DNA from: CAZKXU01 sp964556665
Lineage (GTDB): Bacteria > Bdellovibrionota_C > UBA2361 > CAZKXU01
Assembly (NCBI GenBank): GCA_964556665.1
Contig: CAZKXU010000044.1
Location: forward strand, 1 to 26,440
DNA length: 26,440 nucleotides
Reading direction: 5' to 3'
Shown: piece by piece, positions 16,744 through 23,866 of the stretch
Layout: every line of letters begins with the position of its first letter
Numbering within the stretch: the first letter of the stretch is position 1
Translations under genes and position numbers: made by a program
The notes under the pieces: generated by a model
Seen by the model: the letters and a program-made list of their open reading frames with translations, nothing else
The model's database searches: none
What the model was told of the DNA's origin: nothing

Positions 16744-17769
16744 ATGAAACCAAACGATATTGACAACCAGTTAGAAGCATTACGCCAAATGTCGGCGAAG
16801 TTCAACGGGCGGTTCCAAAATCTCAGCGGCTTAATCTTTGTTCTGATCATTGCTGTTTCTATGGCAGCGGTTTCTTCTTTCTATACTATTGATGTGAGTG
16901 AAGAAGGGGTTATTACTCGCTTTGGGCGTTATCATAGGACCTCGCCGCCTGGCCTGCATTTCAAACTACCGTTAGGTATAGACCGCGTTTATAAAGTTGC
17001 TTCGAAGCGCCGCCTCCAGGAAGAATTTGGGTTTCGCAGTGCCGGGAATATTGAAGGTAGGTCCACTTATGTGGATAAAGGATACGCTAATGAAAGTCTG
17101 ATGCTTACCGGCGATTTGAACGTTGGTGATGTAACCTGGATTCTTCAATACGAAATAAGTGACCCTTGGAAATACTTGTTTCATGCCCGCGATGTGCAGA
17201 GAAATATCCGTGATGTATCGCTTTCAATTATGCGACGCGTGGTAGGAGATCGCTTGGTTGGAGATGTACTTACAGTCGGACGCGTTGAAATTGCAGATGA
17301 GGCAAAACGTCTTACTCAGGAAGTATTGAACCGCTACGATATGGGAATTAGGATCGTTACAGTCAATTTGCAAGATGTAAATCCGCCTGAATCTGTAAAG
17401 CCTGCTTTTAACGATGTGAATGCAGCTAAGCAACAACAGGAAGAGGCTATTAATATAGCTGAACGGGAATATAACCGGTTTGTTCCTGAAGCTCGAGGTA
17501 GCGCCGATCAGTTACTCTCTGAAGCAGAGGCTTACAGTATTAATGTTGTCAATCGCGCTAAGGGAGATGCTTCGCGCTTCCGATCGATTTCTAATGAATA
17601 TCAGAAAGCTTCGGAAATTACCCGTAATCGAGTCTACATCGAGGCCATGGAGGATGTACTTTCTGGAATAGGACGCCTTACCGTTGTCGACGAACGATTA
17701 CAGGGAGTATTACCTATTTTCGGGGCAAACAGTACGCTGCTTGGGAAAAAAGAGGAACAAGGTAAATGA
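16744..17769 (+). CDS. hflK: HflK, SPFH/band-7 regulator of the FtsH protease
   Basis: A 341-residue inner membrane protein. A short cytoplasmic N-terminus is followed by one membrane segment (about 28-48) and the SPFH domain: SEEGVITRFGRYHRTSPPGLHFKLP (52-76), WILQYEISDPWKYL in the middle strand, and IVTVNLQDVNPP. A long charged coiled coil then covers about residues 220-310. With HflC it forms the periplasmic cage around FtsH and tunes degradation of membrane proteins. The usual long Gly-rich N-terminal tail of gammaproteobacterial HflK is missing, as in many other phyla. The stop overlaps the hflC start by ATGA, indicating translational coupling. No clear Shine-Dalgarno precedes the ATG. 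Confidence 0.93.
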   Translation: MKPNDIDNQLEALRQMSAKFNGRFQNLSGLIFVLIIAVSMAAVSSFYTIDVSEEGVITRFGRYHRTSPPGLHFKLPLGIDRVYKVASKRRLQEEFGFRSAGNIEGRSTYVDKGYANESLMLTGDLNVGDVTWILQYEISDPWKYLFHARDVQRNIRDVSLSIMRRVVGDRLVGDVLTVGRVEIADEAKRLTQEVLNRYDMGIRIVTVNLQDVNPPESVKPAFNDVNAAKQQQEEAINIAEREYNRFVPEARGSADQLLSEAEAYSINVVNRAKGDASRFRSISNEYQKASEITRNRVYIEAMEDVLSGIGRLTVVDERLQGVLPIFGANSTLLGKKEEQGK

Positions 17770-18758
17770 TTAGATCAACTTTTCATATCATCCTATTTTT
17801 AGCTGGTGTAGTAGCCTGGAACAGTGCCTTCATCATAACGGAAGGTGAGCAGGCTTTGATAACCCAATTCGGAAAGATCGTTGGAAAGCCTATTACTCAG
17901 GCAGGTTTACATTGGAAGCTTCCACTACTACAGGACGTTCGTATCTTCGATAAACGTATACTTTCTTGGGATGGGGACCCTAATCAGATCCCCACAAAAG
18001 ATAAAAAGTACATTATCGTTGACACCACCGCGCGCTGGCGCATTGTTGATCCGGTTCTATTTGCGCAAACTGTGCAGAATGAGGCTGGAGTGCGTGCACG
18101 GCTGGACGGAATTCTTGATGGAGTGACGCGCGACATTATCTCTCGGCATAACCTCGTCGAAGCAGTCCGAAACACAAACTCCATACTAGATCGTGTAAAT
18201 GCAAAGCAGGAATTGGCCAAAACTAGGGGGGCTCAAAAAGAACTTGAAGATGCTCCGGTGGTTTTAGATGTTGAAGAGGAGATATCGGGAGAGATCGAAT
18301 CCATTCAGGTTGGACGCGAGCGACTGAGCGATGCAATTCATGAAAGGGCTCGCGCCGAACTCATAAGTTTGGGAATAGATCTGATCGATGTGCAGCTCCG
18401 TCGTATTGCATATGAGCAAAGCGTTGAAGGTAAGGTTTTCAGCCGCATGATCTCCGAGCGTCAGCGTATTGCAGAGAAGATTCGTTCATTAGGGAAAGCT
18501 GAAGAGGCGCGCATAAAAGGCAAGATGAATAGAGATCTTAAGGAGATCGAGTCAAACGCCTATCGCAAGAGTGAGGAGATTCGTGGTCGAGCAGATGCAG
18601 AGGCAATGGCGATTTACGCAGACTCACTAAGTAAAAATCCGGAGTACTATACGTTTATGCGCACCTTGGAAGCTTACAAGAAATCTTTTGCCGGCAAGGG
18701 CGAGCTGATCTTATCCACCAATTCTGATTTTCTTCGTTTCATGAAACATAACCAATAA
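17766..18758 (+). CDS. hflC: HflC, SPFH/band-7 partner of HflK
   Basis: A 330-residue partner of HflK. Residues about 5-24 are a membrane segment. The SPFH domain starts with TEGEQALITQFGKIVG (24-39), then AGLHWKLPLLQDVRIFDKRIL, the VDTTARWRIVDPVLF strand and LIDVQLRRIAY. A coiled coil follows, with RQRIAEKIRSLGKAEEARIKG and the family's SNAYRKSEEIRGRADAEAMAIYA segment near 265-287. An insertion-like acidic stretch (about 160-180, ELEDAPVVLDVEEEISGE) lies within the domain. It overlaps hflK by 4 bp. The two proteins work together at the inner membrane with FtsH. Confidence 0.94.
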   Translation: MIRSTFHIILFLAGVVAWNSAFIITEGEQALITQFGKIVGKPITQAGLHWKLPLLQDVRIFDKRILSWDGDPNQIPTKDKKYIIVDTTARWRIVDPVLFAQTVQNEAGVRARLDGILDGVTRDIISRHNLVEAVRNTNSILDRVNAKQELAKTRGAQKELEDAPVVLDVEEEISGEIESIQVGRERLSDAIHERARAELISLGIDLIDVQLRRIAYEQSVEGKVFSRMISERQRIAEKIRSLGKAEEARIKGKMNRDLKEIESNAYRKSEEIRGRADAEAMAIYADSLSKNPEYYTFMRTLEAYKKSFAGKGELILSTNSDFLRFMKHNQ

Positions 18759-18850
18759 ATTCAGGTCGAGCTTAGGCTTTCGATGAGCCCTGGAGAGTCC
18801 TACAAACTATATTTTTTCACGTATTTTGAGCAGTCTTGCCCTCTTGTAGA

Positions 18851-18985
18851 TCTTCGACTAACGACAATATTTACAACTGACTTAAAGCAGAGAGTCCAAC
18901 TGCTTGCAAATATTGGAGAAAAGGCTTCCGCGACATGAAATACAAATACCCTGCTTTTAGTGTCCCTTTTAAAAAGTAGCCCCCT
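18851..18985. repeat. Diverged intergenic repeat, copy A
   Basis: Similar to 19508-19650. Shared landmarks in the same order: TCTTC-ACT--C-ACAATATT, CTAAAGCAGA/TTAAAGCAGA, CCAACTG/CCAGCTG, GCTTCCGC, TAGTGTC, and C-TTTT--AAAAAGTAG. It lies directly after hflC and left of the six-hairpin element. I see no reading frame in it. Confidence 0.5.
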
Positions 18986-19062
18986 ATAAGCGAAGAGATT
19001 TCAGATATTAAACTTGTGCTAATAGTGTCATGCAGTTAGAATTTTCCCTTAATTAGTAATAT

Positions 19063-19279
19063 TATAGCGAGTGACATAAGTCCGTAGCGAAATTCGGTAC
19101 GGACTTACGTCACTCGCTATAGGCTGGCCATGGATGGCCAGCCGAGCCGCAGGCTCGGAGAATGGCTTAAAATGGGCCTTTCGGGACCTGTTTTAAGCCA
19201 TTCGAGGAGGATTTTGACCAAGGATGGTCAAAATCCGACAGACAAAATAACGCTTCGTTATTTTGTCATTCACTATAGG
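19063..19279 (+). mobile_element. Six-hairpin element, copy 1
   Basis: Six hairpins follow one another with almost no spacing. H1 19063-19121 (stem about 23 bp with one mismatch). H2 19122-19143 (GGCTGGCCA with TGGCCAGCC). H3 19144-19156 (GAGCC with GGCTC). H4 19160-19203 (GAATGGCTTAAAA with its exact complement). H5 19209-19236 (GGATTTTGACC with GGTCAAAATCC). H6 19241-19267 (GACAAAATAACG with its complement). The ends carry imperfect terminal inverted repeats: TATAGCGAGTGACA, and TATAGTGAATGACA on the opposite strand. AGTAATA occurs just outside both ends (19055-19061 and 19280-19286) and may be a target duplication. The right end runs into the ribosome binding site of the lipoprotein gene. 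A second copy lies inverted at 26061-26264. Confidence 0.85.
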
Positions 19280-19289
19280 AGTAATAAAA

Positions 19290-19472
19290 ATGAGATTATT
19301 GACAGCTCTATTCTGTTCATTGGTGATTTTTTCAGGATGTTCCGTAATGAGTGACAAGAAATCATGCGGTAAGTGTACTAAATGTCAGCAGTCAGAAGCT
19401 AAAAAAGATTGTGCCTGCAAAAAATCTGCAGAAGGTCATAAAGGCAGTACATGTTGTGGCGGTGGTAAATAG
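19290..19472 (+). CDS. Small Cys-rich lipoprotein
   Basis: A 60-residue protein. The first 16 residues are a lipoprotein signal (MRLLTALF... ending FSG) with C17 as the predicted lipidated cysteine. The mature part holds seven further cysteines in a CGKCTKC cluster (26-32), a CAC (41-43) and a CC (55-56) before a Gly-rich end. This suggests metal binding or disulphide pairing on the outer membrane or in the periplasm. The frame is open from 19263, but ATG 19290 is chosen because it begins the signal peptide and has AGGAG 8-12 nt upstream. That ribosome binding site overlaps the end of the six-hairpin element, so the element's fold could affect expression. I know no function for it; metallothionein-like binding is only a guess. 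Confidence 0.7.
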   Translation: MRLLTALFCSLVIFSGCSVMSDKKSCGKCTKCQQSEAKKDCACKKSAEGHKGSTCCGGGK

Positions 19473-19507
19473 CCTTTACTGGTTAAAGGATCCATTGCAA
19501 GGCTTCT

Positions 19508-19650
19508 TCTTCCACTGACAACAATATTTTCAGCTGGCCTAAAGCAGATAGCTCCAGCTGTATTTATAAAACGCTTCCGCTATATGCATTAATGACGTCC
19601 TACCTCTAGTGTCTATTGCCTTTTTGAAAAAGTAGTACCCTCTAATAGTA
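19508..19650. repeat. Diverged intergenic repeat, copy B
   Basis: Counterpart of 18851-18985 in the same orientation. CAGCTGG (19531-19537) and CCAGCTG can form a stem around the shared CTAAAGCAG word, and CTTTTT-g-AAAAAG gives a small hairpin near the right end. The pair brackets the six-hairpin element and the lipoprotein gene. Confidence 0.5.
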
Positions 19651-19705
19651 GATAAATATGGATATTATAGCCGTATAGATCAGCTCTAATAATGGCATTA
19701 ATTCA

Positions 19706-19898
19706 TTCATCCTAGAAGGAGCAGTTCAAACTAAGAAAAGGCGAAAAATGCCCGAAAACACACAGTCTTATCAAGTTTGCGAATTCACCCAAAAGGTGAA
19801 CATGCTGCCTAACTGTTTTCGGGCATTTTTTGGCCTAAAAAAAGAGTTAGAACTGCTTCTTCAAGGTGACCTAAATCCGGCAACTGCCGGATTTAGGT
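19706..19898 (+). ncRNA. Large nested-stem structured element (possible non-coding RNA or mobile repeat)
   Basis: Outer stem: CCTAGAAGGAGCAGTTC (19711-19727) with GAACTGCTTCTTCAAGG (19850-19866), 15 Watson-Crick pairs plus one G-T and one mismatch. Second stem: AAAAATGCCCGAAAACA (19744-19760) with its exact 17-bp complement at 19814-19830, which ends in a T-run. Innermost hairpin: TTCACC (19784-19789) with GGTGAA (19795-19800). A separate perfect 13-bp hairpin ACCTAAATCCGGC/GCCGGATTTAGGT (19869-19898) follows. The first 56 bp recur at 26381-26436 with two differences. It lies 78 bp upstream of the AI-2E transporter gene and could be its leader. The second stem plus T-run looks like an intrinsic terminator. 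Confidence 0.55.
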
Positions 19899-19976
19899 TC
19901 ATATACTCTAAAAATATAAAGAATATTGGATTAATATCTGTATTAGAGTAAGTTTGCAGGAGGAGATAGATTACAG

Positions 19977-21017
19977 ATGTTAACAAAAGAGAGAGAGCAA
20001 TTCTTTAAATGGCTATTTGTGTGGGGCTTACTGTTCTTTGTAGCTATATTACTGAGACAGTTTTTCCTTCTTTTTTTTCTTACATTTGTATTCGCATTTG
20101 TCCAGGAGTCTTTATGTATCAAGGCTCAGAATTTTTTGCCAGCTAGAAGAAGACTCAGGGTTAGCATGTTAGGTGCTGGGGTTCTTTTTGCACTATTGAT
20201 GATTGCATACTTAGGTGCTCCGAGGGTCAAGGAGGAGGCAGCTCAATTTATTAGATCAATGCCGACTTATATCAATGGGATTAATGCAGCTATGTCAACG
20301 ATGTCACCATTTGTATATAAGCTAGTAGGATTTACTGAGCCACCAACTATTGAAACCATTTGGATTCTACTCGGTTCTGAGCAGAGTTTCTTAGATGTCT
20401 CCCATCTAATGACGGGCTTAATTAATTCAATGGTCTCAGTTATTTCATCACTTTTTCTAGCCTTTCTATTTTCGTTTCTCATACTTTTTGATCTCGATTC
20501 TCTTAGAGCTAGCTTAATTAGGCTGTCAAGTAGCCGAGCCTCTTTCATATATCAAGTTCTCGCTCCTAGTCTTTCTCGTTTTGGTGCTGTATTAGGTGAG
20601 GCTTTACAGGCACAGCTAATAATAGCGATACTAAATACCTGTCTCACTGCTATTGGGGTCCTGTTGTTGGGTTTGGAAAATAAACTCTTTATACTGTCCA
20701 CAGTAGTATTTCTATGTAGCTTTATACCGATAGCTGGTGTTTTTATCAGTTCTGCGCCGATTACCATTATTGCATTACAGGCTGGAGGATTCTCGTTGGC
20801 TGCAATCGCTGCAGGTTATATAATGATAATTCATGCAATCGAGGCATATATCTTAAATCCTCAGATCTATGGTCACCAGCTCAAGATGAATCCGGTGGTG
20901 TCATTAATTCTACTCACTTTAGCTGGTAAGATGTTAGGTGTTTGGGGCTTGGTACTTGTTCTGCCAATAGCTACTTATGTTGCAAGGGAGATAATCTTTC
21001 GGAAAGAAGAGAGCTAG
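19977..21017 (+). CDS. AI-2E family transporter (PerM/YdiK-type membrane protein)
   Basis: A 346-residue protein with about seven or eight membrane segments in the AI-2E/UPF0118 arrangement: two N-terminal helices, a soluble region (about 80-135), then a C-terminal bundle. Conserved family landmarks include FLFSFLILFDLD (about 163-174), the LGEALQAQLIIAILN segment (209-223), FIPIAGVFISSAPI (248-261) and the closing AYILNPQIYGHQLKMNPVVSLILL (292-315). Members are proposed exporters or Na+/H+-coupled carriers; the AI-2 role holds only for some. AGGAGGAG lies about 10 nt upstream of the ATG. Its TAG stop codon lies inside the CTAG that begins the 186-bp palindrome, so that element was probably inserted at the very end of the gene. 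Confidence 0.9.
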   Translation: MLTKEREQFFKWLFVWGLLFFVAILLRQFFLLFFLTFVFAFVQESLCIKAQNFLPARRRLRVSMLGAGVLFALLMIAYLGAPRVKEEAAQFIRSMPTYINGINAAMSTMSPFVYKLVGFTEPPTIETIWILLGSEQSFLDVSHLMTGLINSMVSVISSLFLAFLFSFLILFDLDSLRASLIRLSSSRASFIYQVLAPSLSRFGAVLGEALQAQLIIAILNTCLTAIGVLLLGLENKLFILSTVVFLCSFIPIAGVFISSAPITIIALQAGGFSLAAIAAGYIMIIHAIEAYILNPQIYGHQLKMNPVVSLILLTLAGKMLGVWGLVLVLPIATYVAREIIFRKEES

Positions 21018-21199
21018 TGCTCCTCCAAATAAGTTTTTTCACGTCTAGCATCACATCGTTGCCCCACCTTGTCACGCTTCTCAGTCGGAAAATCCTCGCA
21101 ATACTCCAGTATTGCTGCGGATTTCCTCCTTCCGAGGCGTGCCAATCTGGGGCAACGCTGCGCGCTATACGTGAAAAAACTTATTTGGCGAAGCACTAG
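21014..21199. mobile_element. 186-bp near-palindromic MITE-like element bounded by CTAG
   Basis: Left arm 21014-21044 matches the reverse complement of 21169-21199 at 29 of 31 positions. Further nested pairs follow: GTTGCCCCA with TGGGGCAAC, CACGC with GCGTG, GGAAAATCC with GGATTTCC, and a core GCAATACT with AGTATTGC. The whole stretch can therefore fold into one long hairpin. Both ends are CTAG, which fits a YTAR-type target duplication as known for some IS5-family elements. It encodes nothing and sits directly on the AI-2E stop codon. Confidence 0.7.
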
Positions 21200-21239
21200 A
21201 CGGCGCTCTCATTTCCCTCTGCTAATTCGATTGTATTAA

Positions 21240-22679
21240 TTAATGTCTGTCTATGCAGCCATTAACAACAGTGTCATAAATTGCATCCACTCCTGCCTGT
21301 GTGGTGGCTAACTCGTGTGGTGCTTGGCTAACTGTAGCGAGGCTTTTAGAAGAAATAATTAAATCATGAAATTTTATTGCGGACGGGAATGCGGAGGTGC
21401 AATCGAGCAATCCAAGTCTAAAATCAACCTGGGTTAAAGAGTAATCGAAGTCCGTTCCAGGAGCACCTATACTGTCGTTAAGGAAGGTACTACTAAAGTT
21501 CGCATCTTGATTAGCACAGGGTGTTCCTGGGGAATAGGCATAGTCTATGATTGATGCATTAGCGCCAACATAACATGAGTTTTGAGGAGTAGGGGAACAT
21601 TCCATACTAAACTTACTATAATGTTCCATACACTCATCTTCCCACCCCGTGCTAGGAATGCAAATCTGATCAATATTAGACATAGGTGGCCCACTTACTA
21701 GGATCGCCTGATCTAAGAACACCTCCTGCCCCCAAAGGGCTAGCGCATAGCCAATCTCTGCGGATCCACCAGAGTTACCTATGGCACACAATCCAGTATT
21801 AGTATCATGGTAATTTGTATTTATCCAATCTAAAAGTGTAGCGTACCTACATGAGGCATGGGCCATGCCTATAGTGGTAGACTCCCAAGGACCGATCCAA
21901 GCCCGTTGAATAACTCTAAATCCGTTATCTGATAGATCTTCAAGCATTGAAGCAGCCACACCTCCTAGCATCTGCTCGTAGAATTGTGTGCCGCCAGCAC
22001 CAGTCCCAAATACTGTTGTGCCCTTCAGGGTACTATTAGGATCTGGCTCAGAGATTCTAATCTCCACTCTTTGCAACGCTAATCCAGGACAATCTACATC
22101 AACCACCCTACAGCTAGAACGGGGAAGAGTGCCAGTCCCTTTAGTGCAAGTATCGGGAGACTCAATTGCAGTGCCTGGACTAGAATACGTTGGAGTGGCT
22201 GTTGGAGTAGGTGTTGGTGTAGGTGTAGCTGTTGGCGTAGGAGTTGATGTAACCAGAGGATCGGGCAGTCTGCCATCATCAGTAGCATCCTCTATCTGTA
22301 ATTCCACAGTTTTTGTCTTATTTATAGGGTGAATTTCACTTGTGGTAGTGCTCTTTTTGTAGATATAAGCACTGAAAGCGACCCTGAGTCCTAATAATTC
22401 GTTAAGTATCAAGGTAAAAACAACTGGCTTATTACCTTTAAATTTTTTTTTGCCAAAAGCAATATATCTATTTTGATCCAAAACCTTGCCGAAGAGAGCT
22501 ACTCGCTTATATATCGATGAGTTCTTGCAGCTAACGGAAGCAATATCCCCAGATATCGAGAGAGTGCAGCGGCGAGAGGACTTTGCTTTTGGAGGTTGCG
22601 ATTGAGCATGGACAGTCTCCATAAGTGTTGAGAACAACAGGAGAATTAGTAGCCAGCTAGTATATATTTTAATCGACAT
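21240..22679 (-). CDS. Secreted alpha/beta-hydrolase-like protein with Thr-Pro linker
   Basis: A 479-residue exported protein. Signal peptide 1-25 (MSIKIYTSW... ending VHA). Residues about 38-131 form a beta-rich N-terminal domain with two cysteines. A Thr-Pro/Ala repeat linker (146-164) separates it from a hydrolase-like domain. There AIGNSGGSAEIG (299-310) is a GxSxG nucleophile elbow with S303, preceded by a buried strand. Candidate acid and base residues are D419 or D426 and H455 (SQAPHELATT). Before them, VFGTGAGGTQFY (223-234) may shape the oxyanion hole. Ten or more cysteines suggest disulphides. The frame is open to 22850, but that would overlap the transposase start; 22679 begins the signal peptide and has AGG nearby. 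Likely an extracellular esterase, lipase or polymer depolymerase; the substrate is unknown. Confidence 0.75.
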   Translation of the reverse strand: MSIKIYTSWLLILLLFSTLMETVHAQSQPPKAKSSRRCTLSISGDIASVSCKNSSIYKRVALFGKVLDQNRYIAFGKKKFKGNKPVVFTLILNELLGLRVAFSAYIYKKSTTTSEIHPINKTKTVELQIEDATDDGRLPDPLVTSTPTPTATPTPTPTPTATPTYSSPGTAIESPDTCTKGTGTLPRSSCRVVDVDCPGLALQRVEIRISEPDPNSTLKGTTVFGTGAGGTQFYEQMLGGVAASMLEDLSDNGFRVIQRAWIGPWESTTIGMAHASCRYATLLDWINTNYHDTNTGLCAIGNSGGSAEIGYALALWGQEVFLDQAILVSGPPMSNIDQICIPSTGWEDECMEHYSKFSMECSPTPQNSCYVGANASIIDYAYSPGTPCANQDANFSSTFLNDSIGAPGTDFDYSLTQVDFRLGLLDCTSAFPSAIKFHDLIISSKSLATVSQAPHELATTQAGVDAIYDTVVNGCIDRH

Positions 22680-22842
22680 AATTATAACCTGCCCAGGGGA
22701 TGACGTACCGCCGTACCATTGTATGCAAATTACTCGCCATACAGTAGATCGTGATTTTACTTCCACATCCTCCAAAGTATGGACACCCATAAAATAGCCT
22801 AGAAATCTAAAAGTAGTAAGCATCACAGCCGATAATAATTGT

Positions 22843-23814
22843 ATGACCAATGCACGATCAGAGATCTATGACCCAGAGGAGGTCGGGGTGTATCATTGTG
22901 TAAGCCGCTGTGTGCGTAGAGCGTTTCTCTGTGGTCTGGATGAGCATACTGGAAGATCGTTCGAACACCGGCGAGAATGGATTCGAGGTCGTCTAAAGGT
23001 GTTGGTTGATATTTTTGCAATAGAGGTAATATCGTACGCTGTGATGAGTAATCATCTGCATGCGGTAATTCGTAATCGTCCTGATCTAGCAAAAAAATGG
23101 GAGGAAGAAGAGGTGGCAAAACGTTGGCGTATGCTATTTCCTCTACGCCGTGACCAAGACGGAGTGCCGATGAAGCCTAGCAGTGCAGAGATCAATGCCA
23201 TAACTATCGATAAGAAGAAAGTCGAGCTTTATCGTACACGATTATCAGATATTAGCTGGTTTAACCGTTGCATGAACGAGAATATAGCAAGGCGTGCAAA
23301 TGCGGAGGATGATTGTACAGGACGGTTCTGGGAAGGACGGTTTAAGTGTCAAAGAGTATACGATATGAGTGCCATATTGGCTTGTAGCGCCTATGTAGAT
23401 CTAAATCCGATTCGAGCAGGCATTGCTAAAACTCCGGAGCAGAGCGATTTTACTAGTATACAGGATCGGATTAGGACTTATAAAAAGCAATCAAACAGTA
23501 AAGGCTTGGGAAAGATACTTATATCAATTGAAGAATTATCTAACAACAAAGTTACAACCGCTGAATACTTTGAGTTAGTTGAAGCCACGGGTAAACTATT
23601 ACGTCAGAACAAGGCAAGTATCACTCAGGATATTAAACCAATACTTGAGCGACTAAGGCTTTCGTCTAGCGAGTGGTTAGAAACTACGCGAAAAATTAGA
23701 AAGCGCTTTCCTAGAGTAGTCGGGACAGTTGCTCGCATCACTGAAGCCGCAAAAAATGCACAAAAGGAGTGGTTCCAAGGTATTAATGCTGCAAGAGCTC
23801 TGTTTGCTGCTTAA
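22843..23814 (+). CDS. REP-associated tyrosine transposase (RAYT, Y1/IS200-like)
   Basis: A 323-residue HUH-type single-strand transposase. Early in the chain YHCVSRCVRRAFLCG (17-31) is the family opening. The metal-binding HUH motif is H71-L-H73 in AVMSNHLHAVI. The catalytic tyrosine is Y184 in AYVDLNPIRAG, with the typical GRFWEGRFK (160-168) before it. The C-terminal 120 residues are specific to this longer RAYT subgroup. Such enzymes are usually single-copy and domesticated, and they move REP or REPIN hairpins rather than themselves. No canonical GTAG-hairpin REP pair flanks it here, but two copies of the six-hairpin element lie about 3.6 kb to the left and 2.3 kb to the right. It is divergent from the hydrolase gene and convergent with the dehydrogenase gene. 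It appears intact. Confidence 0.9.
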   Translation: MTNARSEIYDPEEVGVYHCVSRCVRRAFLCGLDEHTGRSFEHRREWIRGRLKVLVDIFAIEVISYAVMSNHLHAVIRNRPDLAKKWEEEEVAKRWRMLFPLRRDQDGVPMKPSSAEINAITIDKKKVELYRTRLSDISWFNRCMNENIARRANAEDDCTGRFWEGRFKCQRVYDMSAILACSAYVDLNPIRAGIAKTPEQSDFTSIQDRIRTYKKQSNSKGLGKILISIEELSNNKVTTAEYFELVEATGKLLRQNKASITQDIKPILERLRLSSSEWLETTRKIRKRFPRVVGTVARITEAAKNAQKEWFQGINAARALFAA

Positions 23815-23866
23815 AATTGACTTACATTACTAAAAGATTATTAAGAATATTTCTCCAATAAAGGAA

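Noticed and set aside
18759..18860. Terminator after hflC
   Set aside because: Only a 4-bp GGCT/AGCC stem without a T-run; not convincing.
19063..19279. Integron attC array or CRISPR as explanation for the tandem hairpins
   Set aside because: The hairpins differ from each other in sequence. No attC core sites (RYYYAAC/GTTRRRY pairs), no regular spacers and no integrase or cas genes are seen.
19130..19354. 74-codon frame through the six-hairpin element
   Set aside because: Dictated by the hairpin repeats and overlaps the better supported lipoprotein gene in another frame.
19748..19951. Reading frame of 67 codons starting MPENTQ, whose start also occurs in the second repeat copy
   Set aside because: The ATG lies inside the exact 17-bp stem and the frame runs through all the inverted repeats of the nested-stem element. 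The amino-acid sequence looks arbitrary and there is no good ribosome binding site. A leader peptide cannot be fully excluded.
20942..21199. Open frames on both strands after the AI-2E gene
   Set aside because: They are produced by the 186-bp palindrome, so both strands read nearly the same sequence.
22680..22850. N-terminal extension of the secreted hydrolase
   Set aside because: It would overlap the RAYT start and push the signal peptide inside the protein.
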